Below are positions 8,840-16,606 of a DNA stretch of 64,000 nucleotides, in pieces. Where the stretch lies: assembly GCA_964237235.1 (NCBI GenBank), contig CAXSGY010000015.1, positions 69,291 through 133,290 on the forward strand. Direction: 5' to 3'. A program made the translations under genes and the position numbers. The DNA comes from GCA-002050365 sp964237235 (lineage in GTDB: Bacteria; Acidobacteriota; Blastocatellia; Pyrinomonadales; Pyrinomonadaceae). Under the pieces are notes generated by a model. It was not told where the DNA came from, did no database searches, and worked only from the letters and a program-made list of their open reading frames with translations. The number at the start of each line of letters is the position of its first letter. Position 1 is the stretch's first letter.

Positions 8840-10270
8840 TTACTTGCCGAATTCTTTTTTCAGAACCGTTCGCGCCGCATGATAACCGCTCATTCCGTGA
8901 ACGCCGCCGCCCGGCGGAGTCGAAGCCGAGCAAATATATAAGCCTTTCGACGGCATCGCATACGGGTTGATTTTGGCGACGGGGCGCGTGAAAAGCTGAC
9001 TCAAATCGCCCGCGCCGCCGTTGATGTCGCCGCCGACGCAGTTGGCGTTATAACGTTCCAAAGCGGCGGGAGATTTTGTCGCTTTGGCGAGAATACAGTC
9101 GCGGAAACCGGGCGCGAAACGCTCGATTTGGTTTTCGATAATCTCCGTCATATCAATTGTCGAGCCGTTCGGAACGTGGCAATATGCCCAACCGATTTGT
9201 TTGCCCGCGGGCGCGCGCGTCGCGTCGAAAAGACTGTTTTGGGCGACGAGAACAAAGGGCTTTTCCGAAATTCGTCCGCTGTTGTGCGCTTTCTCGGACG
9301 CGGCGATTTCTTCAAAGGTTCCGCCCAAGTGAACGGTTCCGGCAAGCGCGCACTCTTTTGCCCGCCACGGAATCGGCTCGCTCAGAGCGAAATCCATTTT
9401 AAAAACGCCCGCACCGTAGCGAAATTTTTCCAACCGTCGGCGGTAAGAATCGGGCAACCGATGTCCGGCGATGCGGATGATCTGGCGCGGCGTGAGATCG
9501 AATAAAACGATTCGTGAAGGCGGCAGAGCGTCAACGCTCTCGACGCGGTTGCCGGTTTCAATCGTCCCGCCGAGCGAAAGAAAATATGCGGCGAGCGCGT
9601 CGGAAATTTTCGACGCGCCGCCGCGCGGAAATCCCCAACCGACCGCGTGCGCCGTCAGCATCAGCATTAACCCGTAAGCCGCGCTCGATAAATATTCGAG
9701 CGGAATCATCGAATGCGCCGCACAACCGGCGAAAATCGCCCGCGCCCGCGATTCGGAAAAATAATTGTTTGCAACTTGCCGCGCCGAACGAATCGCTTTT
9801 AATCCGAACTGCGCCAGTAAAAACGGGTGTTTCGGAAAATGTAGCGGCGCGAGAATTTCGGGCGCGAGCGCGTCAAAATTTTTGACGAAATATTCGAATA
9901 AATTTTGATAATTCGCTGCGTCCGCGCCGAAATTTCCGGCGGTTTCTTCGATTGATTTTTTCAGCAAAACCGCCGTTCCGTCATCGAGCGGATGCGCCAG
10001 AGAAATTGGCGGCTGAATGAATTCCAAACCGAATTGTGAGAGCGGCAAAGTGTTCAAAAACGGCGACGCGAGCGTCAGCGGATGAATCGCCGAACAGACA
10101 TCGTGGACGAATCCGGGCAAAGTCAATTCCGCCGACCGAACGCCGCCGCCGATTTGGTCGTTAGCCTCAACGATTAGCACCGAAAGATTCGCGCGCGCCA
10201 AACAAATCGCCGCCGCCAAGCCATTTGGACCCGAACCGATGACCACCGCGTCGTATGCAGAATTTTTCAC
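8840..10270 (-). CDS. CrtI-like FAD-dependent oxidoreductase (phytoene-dehydrogenase-related)
   Basis: About 476 residues if the GTG at 10270 is used; a TTG at 10324 would add 18 residues. The N-terminus has the FAD-binding dinucleotide fold VIGSGPNGLAAAICLA followed by VEANDQIGGGVRS, and the C-terminus has the usual second FAD motif region (GLYICSASTPPGGGVHGMSG). This pattern is the phytoene desaturase/CrtI-like family that includes carotenoid desaturases and pyridine nucleotide-disulfide oxidoreductase-domain proteins. No other carotenoid genes lie nearby, so a carotenoid role is not shown. Its end is tail-to-tail with the helicase gene, 38 bp apart. The next minus-strand gene ends 80 bp upstream of the chosen start. 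Confidence 0.85.
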   Translation of the reverse strand: MKNSAYDAVVIGSGPNGLAAAICLARANLSVLIVEANDQIGGGVRSAELTLPGFVHDVCSAIHPLTLASPFLNTLPLSQFGLEFIQPPISLAHPLDDGTAVLLKKSIEETAGNFGADAANYQNLFEYFVKNFDALAPEILAPLHFPKHPFLLAQFGLKAIRSARQVANNYFSESRARAIFAGCAAHSMIPLEYLSSAAYGLMLMLTAHAVGWGFPRGGASKISDALAAYFLSLGGTIETGNRVESVDALPPSRIVLFDLTPRQIIRIAGHRLPDSYRRRLEKFRYGAGVFKMDFALSEPIPWRAKECALAGTVHLGGTFEEIAASEKAHNSGRISEKPFVLVAQNSLFDATRAPAGKQIGWAYCHVPNGSTIDMTEIIENQIERFAPGFRDCILAKATKSPAALERYNANCVGGDINGGAGDLSQLFTRPVAKINPYAMPSKGLYICSASTPPGGGVHGMSGYHAARTVLKKEFGK

Positions 10271-10350
10271 TTGGTAATTTTTTTCGAGCAGCGTTTTTTT
10301 GGAAAAGCTTTTCGCGCATTTCAAAGGCGCGAACGCTTTCGCCGTAAAAA

Positions 10351-10971
10351 CTAATTTGCTTTTTCTTCCGCCGCCGCGCTTTCGATGAAATCAGCACAGA
10401 ATTTTTCCCATTCGTTTTTTTGAATGCCGAGATACGTGCCGACATTGACGGCGATGTTTCGAATCGTTTCAAGCGTGCCGCTCGTTTCGCCGATGTTAGG
10501 TTTTTCGTCTAAACCGATGACGTAAAGCGCGACTTTGCGGCGCGTTTTCAGCAGGCAGAAATTGTTCGTCGAAGCGTCGGTAAAAAAATGCGCGACGGAA
10601 TTTTCCGGCGGATTTTCGGCGGTCGGATCGAACGTCGGCTTAACCGTGATGACAAATTCATTCGGCGCGTCGCTGATGCCGACAATTTTTATCCAATCGT
10701 ATTTTCCCGATTTGTTCAGATCAATGCGGATAAAAACGCCGACCGACAATTCCCGGCTGTGAACGGCGCGTCCGCTTTCATCGAACAAATCGTATGAAGA
10801 ATGCAGCGCGTGTTCGTTCCACTCGGTGATGTTCAAAAGTTTTAATTTGAGCGTTAAAAAGAGCTGTGCGGCGCGCGCTTCGCCGTCGCATATTTTTTCA
10901 GCCGAACTGATTGAGCTTTCGCTCGAATCGCGTTTGGCTCGCGCCAGCAGATTTTCGATTTTTTTGCTCAT
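10351..10971 (-). CDS. Hypothetical protein, 206 aa
   Basis: I do not recognise this protein. It starts MSKKIENLLARAKRD, has a helical N-terminal region, then a beta-rich central part (LFLTLKLKLLNITEW, ELSVGVFIRIDLNKSG, EFVITVKPTFD) and a helical C-terminus (WEKFCADFIESAAAEEKAN). There is no signal peptide, membrane segment or metal-binding motif, so it is probably cytoplasmic. It lies between the SDR gene upstream and the CrtI-like gene downstream on the same strand with short gaps (43 bp and 80 bp), so the three may be one transcript. Codon use looks like its neighbours. Confidence 0.6.
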   Translation of the reverse strand: MSKKIENLLARAKRDSSESSISSAEKICDGEARAAQLFLTLKLKLLNITEWNEHALHSSYDLFDESGRAVHSRELSVGVFIRIDLNKSGKYDWIKIVGISDAPNEFVITVKPTFDPTAENPPENSVAHFFTDASTNNFCLLKTRRKVALYVIGLDEKPNIGETSGTLETIRNIAVNVGTYLGIQKNEWEKFCADFIESAAAEEKAN

Positions 10972-11014
10972 TCGTTTATTAAAAAATCGCCGCGAAACAT
11001 CTCAAGATTCTTTA

Positions 11015-12046
11015 CTAAAACGCATTTTTCCGCTTCAACATTTTCCACGCCAAAAGCGCACCGATTGCGCCGACCGCGCCGAACAAAATGGATTTTCGCG
11101 CGGCGTTTGAAGTTTTCAAGCTCGTATACGGGTCGCTCATAAATTGCTCGCCGGAAAAACTTCCTTCGATTGTGTCGTAACCCGTCAGCGGCTCGAACAA
11201 ACTGTCTTCAAATTGTTCGGGCGACAATTTCGCGCCGCCGTTTTGTCCGGCGTAACCGATGGTTTCCGAGAAAAAATCCGCCAGGCGCGGCGCGGCGCGT
11301 TCGGCGTAAACCACGCCCAGACCCGCGCCGCCCGCGATCATTTCGCGCGTCGGATTTTCAGCCGCGTAAAGAATCGCGTCGGCGACGATTTGCGGATGAT
11401 AAATCGGCGGCACGGGACGCATCTTAAAAGGCATTTTGTTGCGCCCTTTTTGATAAATCGGCGTGTTGATCGCCGCCGGCAAAATTTCGGTCACGGCGAC
11501 GGGAATTTTATCGTGCGCCAGTTCGACGCGCAGAGCTTGCAGAAAGCCTTGCACGCCGTGTTTCGACGCGCCGTATGCCGATTGAAACGGTGCGGTGCGG
11601 CGCGCTTCGACGCTCGTGACGTGAATCAATGCGCCGCCCGCTTTTTTCAAATACGGCAAAGCCGCCTTCGCGCCGTAAATTTGTCCGAGCAGATTAACTT
11701 CGATAAGTCGTTTATATTCTTCGGGTTCGCAATTCTCGACCGTCGCTAAAATAAACGCGGCGGCTGAATGAATCCACGTATCAATTCTGCCGTAACGTTC
11801 GACGCATTTTTCGGCGACCGCTTTGACCTGCGTGAAATCGGCGGCATCAGCCGCGACGTAGAACGCTTCGCCGCCGTTCGTTTCAATCTCGGCGACTAAA
11901 CTTCGCAATCCTTCGATGCCGCGCGCCGCGACGCAAATTTTCGCGCCGCGCTTCGCCATCTTCAACGCCGTCAGTCTGCCGATGCCGCTCGACGCGCCGA
12001 ACACGACGGCGACCTGCGTCGCAATCGGTTTCAAATAAATTTTCAT
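11015..12046 (-). CDS. Short-chain dehydrogenase/reductase with C-terminal membrane anchor
   Basis: 343 residues. The Rossmann motif VVFGASSGIGRLTA lies near residue 18, the structural motif HSAA replaces NNAG, and the catalytic YGASKHG gives the Tyr-x3-Lys pair with an upstream Ser (HVTSVEARR), so it is a classical SDR using NAD(P)H. It is longer than a minimal SDR (250); the extra C-terminus ends in a hydrophobic helix (ILFGAVGAIGALLAWKML) that probably anchors it in the membrane. The start is supported by a strong GGGGAG eight bases upstream. Substrate unknown. It heads a possible operon with the two downstream minus-strand genes and is divergent from the ankyrin gene. Confidence 0.88.
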   Translation of the reverse strand: MKIYLKPIATQVAVVFGASSGIGRLTALKMAKRGAKICVAARGIEGLRSLVAEIETNGGEAFYVAADAADFTQVKAVAEKCVERYGRIDTWIHSAAAFILATVENCEPEEYKRLIEVNLLGQIYGAKAALPYLKKAGGALIHVTSVEARRTAPFQSAYGASKHGVQGFLQALRVELAHDKIPVAVTEILPAAINTPIYQKGRNKMPFKMRPVPPIYHPQIVADAILYAAENPTREMIAGGAGLGVVYAERAAPRLADFFSETIGYAGQNGGAKLSPEQFEDSLFEPLTGYDTIEGSFSGEQFMSDPYTSLKTSNAARKSILFGAVGAIGALLAWKMLKRKNAF

Positions 12047-12437
12047 TGTTCTCCCCTGCTCGTAAAAAATAAAAAACCGTTCGATTTTGCCCGAAAAAAG
12101 CTGCGAAAATTATAAAAACGATTTTCTACAGTCTAGCATTATTTCCGCTCGTTAATCGAAAATAATCCGCGCGTTTCTTTCGACGTGCGGCGGGTAAAAC
12201 AACAAACGCCGCCGTTTTTTCGAGGTCGAACGCAACGGAGAAAAGGCGAAGTTTCAAAAACTCGCAAGTTTTATTTTTCGCCAAAGCAACCAATCAAAAA
12301 ACTTGCCGCATCTAGGCAAATAACTCGACAGAACATGCGGCGCGAAAATCGAAACCACGCCGGGAACAAAAACTAAAACAATTTGTCTAAATTAGGCAAT
12401 AGCTTGAATTCGCATTCGGGCTTTGGAGGATATTTCT
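12047..12437. other. Divergent intergenic region with direct repeat
   Basis: 391 bp between the SDR gene (minus) and the first ankyrin gene (plus), so it must hold both promoters. Two related 16-mers, TAGGCAAATAACTCGA (12313-12328) and TAGGCAATAGCTTGAA (12393-12408), lie exactly 80 bp apart, and GCCGCAT (12305-12311) pairs with ATGCGGC (12335-12341) around the first. I see no known riboswitch and no clear sigma-70 promoter. Confidence 0.4.
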
Positions 12438-13736
12438 GTGTCAAAAAAGAGCTTTCGGAAAAATTTATTTGAAGTTAAAAATCCCTGCGCCGAAAATTGG
12501 GAACAGATGAAAGGCGGCGAAAAGATGCGCTTTTGCGGGCATTGCGCGTCTTCGGTCAACAATCTTTCGGCGATGCGGCGCAAGGACGCAATGCGAATGA
12601 TCCGCGAAGCGAACGGGCGAATTTGCGTGCGCTATGTGAAAAATCCGCAGACGAACGAGCCGGTTTTCGCCGGAAATTTTTATCAAATCGCGCGCCGCGC
12701 GCCGCGTCTGGCAGTCGGGGCGATGACCGCCGCGCTCAGTCTCTCGACCTTCGCTTACGCGCAGGGCGGCGTTTCGACGGCTCGCGCGGCAATCGAACAA
12801 ACGGAAGTGGCGGCGCAGAGAAATTCACAAAAAGCCGCAACGGATGATCCGCCGACGCGGATTTCCGGCACGATTACCGACCAAGCCGGCGCGGTTATTC
12901 CGGGCGTTTCGGTCAAACTTCTGGCGGAGAATGGCGATACGCTCGGCAGCGCGACGAGCAACGACGAAGGCGTTTACGAATTTAAAAATCAGCCCGCCGG
13001 AACTTATACCTTGAAATTTGAAGCAGGCAGCGGTTTCAGCGAATTGATAATCGAGCAGCTAAAAATTTCCGACGGCGCGGAAACAAAGCAAGACGCGACG
13101 ATGGAAATTGACGGCGAAACGGTAACCGTCGGCGGCATCGGGATGATCGAATACGAATTGCCGCTTTTGCAAGCCGTTTCGGAAGGCAACGCGGACGCAA
13201 TAAAATCGCTGCTGGCGAGTGGGGCGAGCGTCAATGACAGAGACAAAAATTACGACGGCATTTCGGCGATCTTCGTCGCCGTCGAACAGGGCAACGTCGA
13301 AACGGTCAGAACGCTGCTCGAATTCGGCGCGAAAATCAATGCCCGCAGCGACGACAAACGCACGCCTTTGATGAGTCTCGATGGCGACGCGACACCCGAA
13401 CTGGTCAGAACGCTTTTGGCTTACGGCGCGAAAATTAAAGCCGTTGACAACGCGGGAAACAACGTCCTGCATCGCATCGCGTCTTATGGCGCAGCCGATA
13501 TTTTGGATATCTTAATCGTCGAAGGCGCGAAGATCAACGCCCGCAACAACGAAGGGCAAACGCCGCTGATGATTGCCGCCGATTACGAAAATCTCGAAGC
13601 GGTCAAAGTTTTGCTCAAAGCGGGCGCGGACGTGAATCTGCGCGACGAAAAAAACCGCACCGCGCTCGGCATCGCGCTCGAAAACGATTACAAAGAAATC
13701 GCGGAGCTGTTGATTTCATACGGCGCGAAAAAATAA
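12438..13736 (+). CDS. Four-Cys domain / CnaB-like / ankyrin repeat membrane protein, paralogue 1
   Basis: 432 residues from GTG 12438, chosen because GGAGGA at 12425-12430 sits seven bases upstream. Residues 1-75 hold an N-terminal domain with Cys17 (NPCAENW), a Cys33-x2-Cys36 knuckle (RFCGHC) and Cys63 (GRICVRY), which looks like a small zinc-binding fold. A hydrophobic segment (AVGAMTAALSLSTFAYA, about 91-108) ends in AYAQ and is either an anchor or a late signal sequence. Then come a carboxypeptidase-regulatory/CnaB-like beta-sandwich (about 145-220, SGTITDQAGAVIPGVSVKL) and about five ankyrin repeats (about 240-432, TPLMIAADYENLEAVKVLL). It is adjacent to, and shares all four modules with, the next gene, 50 bp away. 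The function is unknown; protein-protein scaffolding at the membrane is inferred. Confidence 0.8.
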   Translation: MSKKSFRKNLFEVKNPCAENWEQMKGGEKMRFCGHCASSVNNLSAMRRKDAMRMIREANGRICVRYVKNPQTNEPVFAGNFYQIARRAPRLAVGAMTAALSLSTFAYAQGGVSTARAAIEQTEVAAQRNSQKAATDDPPTRISGTITDQAGAVIPGVSVKLLAENGDTLGSATSNDEGVYEFKNQPAGTYTLKFEAGSGFSELIIEQLKISDGAETKQDATMEIDGETVTVGGIGMIEYELPLLQAVSEGNADAIKSLLASGASVNDRDKNYDGISAIFVAVEQGNVETVRTLLEFGAKINARSDDKRTPLMSLDGDATPELVRTLLAYGAKIKAVDNAGNNVLHRIASYGAADILDILIVEGAKINARNNEGQTPLMIAADYENLEAVKVLLKAGADVNLRDEKNRTALGIALENDYKEIAELLISYGAKK

Positions 13737-13786
13737 TTTTTTCAGACGATCAAGAAGTAAATTCAAATCTTCAAGGAGCGATAAAT

Positions 13787-15091
13787 ATGTCAAAAATCAC
13801 TTTTCTCGATGCGATCAACGTCGAATCGCCGTGTTCGGAAAATTGGAATGAAATGCAGGGCAGCGAGCAGATACGTTTCTGCACGCACTGCGCCGAAAAC
13901 GTGCACAACCTTTCCGAGATGACGCGCAAGCAAGCCGGACGAATCGTCGCCGCGGCGAACGGTAACATCTGCGTGCGCTATGTTCGCCGTCCCGACGGCA
14001 GAATTCAAACGATTAAAAATACGCTGCATCAAATCACACGACGGACGGGAATCGCGGCGACGGTTTTAGGAACCTCCCTGAGCGTTTCGACGCTCGCTTA
14101 CGCGCAGACGACGACCAAAAATCTGCCGATTGAAAACGCGCAGATGGTCGAAGTGTTAAGCGAAAAAACCGACGCGCCGAACGGTACTCTTTCCGGCACG
14201 ATTACCGACCCGCACGGCGCGATTATTCCGTTCGCGTTCGTCACGCTTTCGAGCGAACAAACGAATTTTTATCAAAACGTCAACGCCAACCAGGAAGGCT
14301 TTTACGAATTTAAAGACGTGCCGACCGGCGAATATAAATTAAAAGTTGACGCGGGCGGATTCGCTTCAAAGGAAATCAAAAACGTTTCGGTCAGCGGCGG
14401 CGAGCAGAATTACAACACGGAAATGGCGGTTGCGACGACGCAGGAAGTTGTCACGGTCAGCGGCGGCGAAGAAACATTTTATTCCGGAATGGTCGGCGTA
14501 GTAGTCTCGACCGTGCCGCGCAATAGACTCGTAATGGCTGTCGCCAACGAAGACCTCGGCGAAGTGAAAGTCCGCGTGGCGATGGGCGAGCGCGTCAACA
14601 GCAAAGACAAAGGCTACGACAATAATTCGCCGCTGCACATCGCGGTCGAAAACGGCAATCTCGAAATCGCCGAATTTCTTTTGACGCACGGCGCGAAAAC
14701 GAACAGTAAAAACGCCGACAAACGCACCGTTTTGATGATGCTCGACGAAGACGCGACCGCCGAACTTGTCAATTTGCTGCTGCGTTACGGCGCGAAAATA
14801 AATTTGTTTGACAAAGAGGGAAATACGGCATTGATGTTCGCCGCCGAATACGCTTCAAACGAAGTCGTGCAGGCGTTAATCAGCGCGGGCGCGAACGTCA
14901 ACACGATTAATAAAAAAGGCGAAACCGCTTTGATCCGCGCGGCGGAAAACGGCGAGCTTGAGAACGTCAAAACGCTGCTCGGCGCGGGCGCAAACGCGCG
15001 GTTCAAAACTAAAGAAGGCGAAACCGCTTTGTCTCTGGCGGAAAAGGAAGAAGTAAAACAGCTTTTGATTTCTTACGGAGCGACGGAATGA
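13787..15091 (+). CDS. Four-Cys domain / CnaB-like / ankyrin repeat membrane protein, paralogue 2
   Basis: 434 residues from ATG 13787, with AAGGAGCGA ten bases upstream. It is a tandem paralogue of the preceding gene. The N-terminal domain keeps Cys16, Cys32-x2-Cys35 (RFCTHC) and Cys62 (GNICVRYV), a conserved VHNLSEMTRKQA helix and the same hydrophobic segment (TVLGTSLSVSTLAYAQ). The CnaB-like domain follows (SGTITDPHGAIIPFAFVTL), and ankyrin repeats fill the second half (SPLHIAVENGNLEIAEFLL, TALMFAAEYASNEVVQALI). The linker between CnaB and ankyrins differs from the first copy (an extra VTVSGGEE stretch), so the pair has diverged there. The two genes are probably co-transcribed; the transcript would run into the inverted repeat right after the stop. 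Confidence 0.82.
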   Translation: MSKITFLDAINVESPCSENWNEMQGSEQIRFCTHCAENVHNLSEMTRKQAGRIVAAANGNICVRYVRRPDGRIQTIKNTLHQITRRTGIAATVLGTSLSVSTLAYAQTTTKNLPIENAQMVEVLSEKTDAPNGTLSGTITDPHGAIIPFAFVTLSSEQTNFYQNVNANQEGFYEFKDVPTGEYKLKVDAGGFASKEIKNVSVSGGEQNYNTEMAVATTQEVVTVSGGEETFYSGMVGVVVSTVPRNRLVMAVANEDLGEVKVRVAMGERVNSKDKGYDNNSPLHIAVENGNLEIAEFLLTHGAKTNSKNADKRTVLMMLDEDATAELVNLLLRYGAKINLFDKEGNTALMFAAEYASNEVVQALISAGANVNTINKKGETALIRAAENGELENVKTLLGAGANARFKTKEGETALSLAEKEEVKQLLISYGATE

Positions 15092-15092
15092 G

Positions 15093-15171
15093 TTAGTGGT
15101 AAACGGTAAACGGTAAGTGGTAAATGCGAAATCAAAACATTTACCACTTACCACTTACCGTTTACCACTAA
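15093..15171. repeat. Heptamer-built inverted repeat, YGGTAAR family
   Basis: Arms 15093-15126 and 15138-15171 (34 nt each) pair with two mismatched positions. Each arm is a run of 7-nt units TGGTAAA, CGGTAAA, CGGTAAG, TGGTAAA. It starts two bases after the stop of the plus-strand ankyrin gene and abuts the stop of the minus-strand inositol-phosphate synthase gene, so it separates convergent genes. Confidence 0.9.
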
Positions 15172-16488
15172 TTAGTCGTAATATTCCAAGCCGAGATGCG
15201 TAATTAAATCTTCGCCTTTCAGATGGCGCAGAGTGTTTTTCAGCTTCATCAGTTGGATGAAAAGGTCGTGTTCCGGATAGAGTCCGGGCGCGGTTTGCGG
15301 GGCTTTGAAATAAAACGAAAGCCATTCCTGCACGCCGCGCATACCGGCGCGCTGGGCTAAATCCATAAACAGCGCGAGGTCAAGCACGAGCGGCGCGGCG
15401 AGAATCGAATCGCGGCACAGAAAATCAATTTTGATCTGCATTTTATAGCCGAGCCAGCCGAAAATATCTATCGCGTCCCAGCCTTCTTTGTTGTCGCCGC
15501 GCGGCGGATAATAATTGATGCGGACGACGTGCGCGAAATCTTTGTAAAGCTCCGGGTAAACGTCGGGCTGCAAAATATGTTCTAAAACCGATAATTTCGA
15601 TTCTTCCTTCGTTTTGAAATTTTCCGGATCGTCTAAAACCTCACCGTCGCGGTTGCCCAAAATATTCGTCGAATACCAGCCTTCCAATCCGAGCATCCTC
15701 GATTTCAAGCCCGGCGCGAGAATCGTTTTCATCAAGGTTTGTCCGGTTTTGAAATCCTTGCCGCAAACGGGAACGCCCGCGTCTTCGGCAAGTTTTGTCA
15801 AGGCGGGAATATCAACCGTCAAATTCGGCGCGCCGTTGGCGAACGGCACTTTCGATTTTAACGCGGCGTAAGCGTAAACCATCGAAGGCGCGATGCGTTC
15901 GTCGTCGTCATATAACGCCTTTTCAAACGCTTCCAAACTGTTGTGAATGTCCGACGGCTCGATAAAAATTTCGGTCGAAGCCGCCCACACCATCACCAAT
16001 CTGTCGCAATTTTTTTCCTCCTTGAATTTGGCGATGTCGGCGATCAGTTGTTCCGCCAATTCCATTTTATTTTTGCCGTTTTTGACGTTTTCGCCCGTGA
16101 TGCGTTTGACGTAATTCTGCTCGAAAACCGCCGCCATCGGCTTTAAGGATTCGAGCTGTTCGCGCAAATCTTCGACCTGCGATTTTTCCAAAACGCCCGC
16201 GTTGCGCGCCGCTTCATACGCCGAATCGGAAAAAATATCCCACGCGCCGAACACGATGTCGTCTAAATCGGCGAGCGGCACAAAGTCTTTTATTTTCGGG
16301 CAGTTATTGTCGGTCCGTTTGCCGAGCCGAATCGTTCCCATCTGCGTCAAAGAGCCGACGGGCGCAGCCATTCCTTTGCGAATCGCTTCCACGCCCGCGA
16401 CAAACGTCGTGCTGACCGCGCCGAGTCCGACGAGCAAAATTCCGAGCTTGCCCGTCGCCGGAGCAATTTCCAAACCTTTTTCAACCAT
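15172..16488 (-). CDS. ino1: Inositol-3-phosphate synthase (myo-inositol-1-phosphate synthase)
   Basis: 438 residues; converts glucose 6-phosphate to 1D-myo-inositol 3-phosphate with internally recycled NAD, the first step to inositol lipids and other inositol compounds. The NAD-binding loop is LLVGLGAVSTT near residue 20; later family signatures are NGAPNLTVDIPAL, GKDFKTGQT, NYYPPRGDNKEGWDAID and the helix KIDFLCRDSILAAPLVLDL. The length fits the bacterial/archaeal type. A GGAG five bases before the start supports the ATG. It is the same strand as the GH57 gene upstream, but a 118-bp gap with promoter-like boxes suggests its own transcript. Confidence 0.9.
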   Translation of the reverse strand: MVEKGLEIAPATGKLGILLVGLGAVSTTFVAGVEAIRKGMAAPVGSLTQMGTIRLGKRTDNNCPKIKDFVPLADLDDIVFGAWDIFSDSAYEAARNAGVLEKSQVEDLREQLESLKPMAAVFEQNYVKRITGENVKNGKNKMELAEQLIADIAKFKEEKNCDRLVMVWAASTEIFIEPSDIHNSLEAFEKALYDDDERIAPSMVYAYAALKSKVPFANGAPNLTVDIPALTKLAEDAGVPVCGKDFKTGQTLMKTILAPGLKSRMLGLEGWYSTNILGNRDGEVLDDPENFKTKEESKLSVLEHILQPDVYPELYKDFAHVVRINYYPPRGDNKEGWDAIDIFGWLGYKMQIKIDFLCRDSILAAPLVLDLALFMDLAQRAGMRGVQEWLSFYFKAPQTAPGLYPEHDLFIQLMKLKNTLRHLKGEDLITHLGLEYYD

Positions 16489-16516
16489 TAATTTATCTCC
16501 ATTAAGTATAAGGAAA

Positions 16517-16546
16517 ATGATAACTTTACGCGCAATGTTAAGGCAA
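16517..16546 (-). promoter_or_regulatory. Possible sigma-70 promoter of ino1
   Basis: On the minus strand TTGCCT (16546-16541) and TATCAT (16522-16517) are spaced by 18 bp, 29 bp upstream of the ino1 start. The -10 box matches 5 of 6 consensus bases and the -35 box 4 of 6. Prediction by eye only. Confidence 0.35.
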
Positions 16547-16606
16547 ACGCGGAAAATTTAATAAATAAAAAATAGGTTTTTATCTACAAAGCAAAAGTTG
16601 TTTCAG

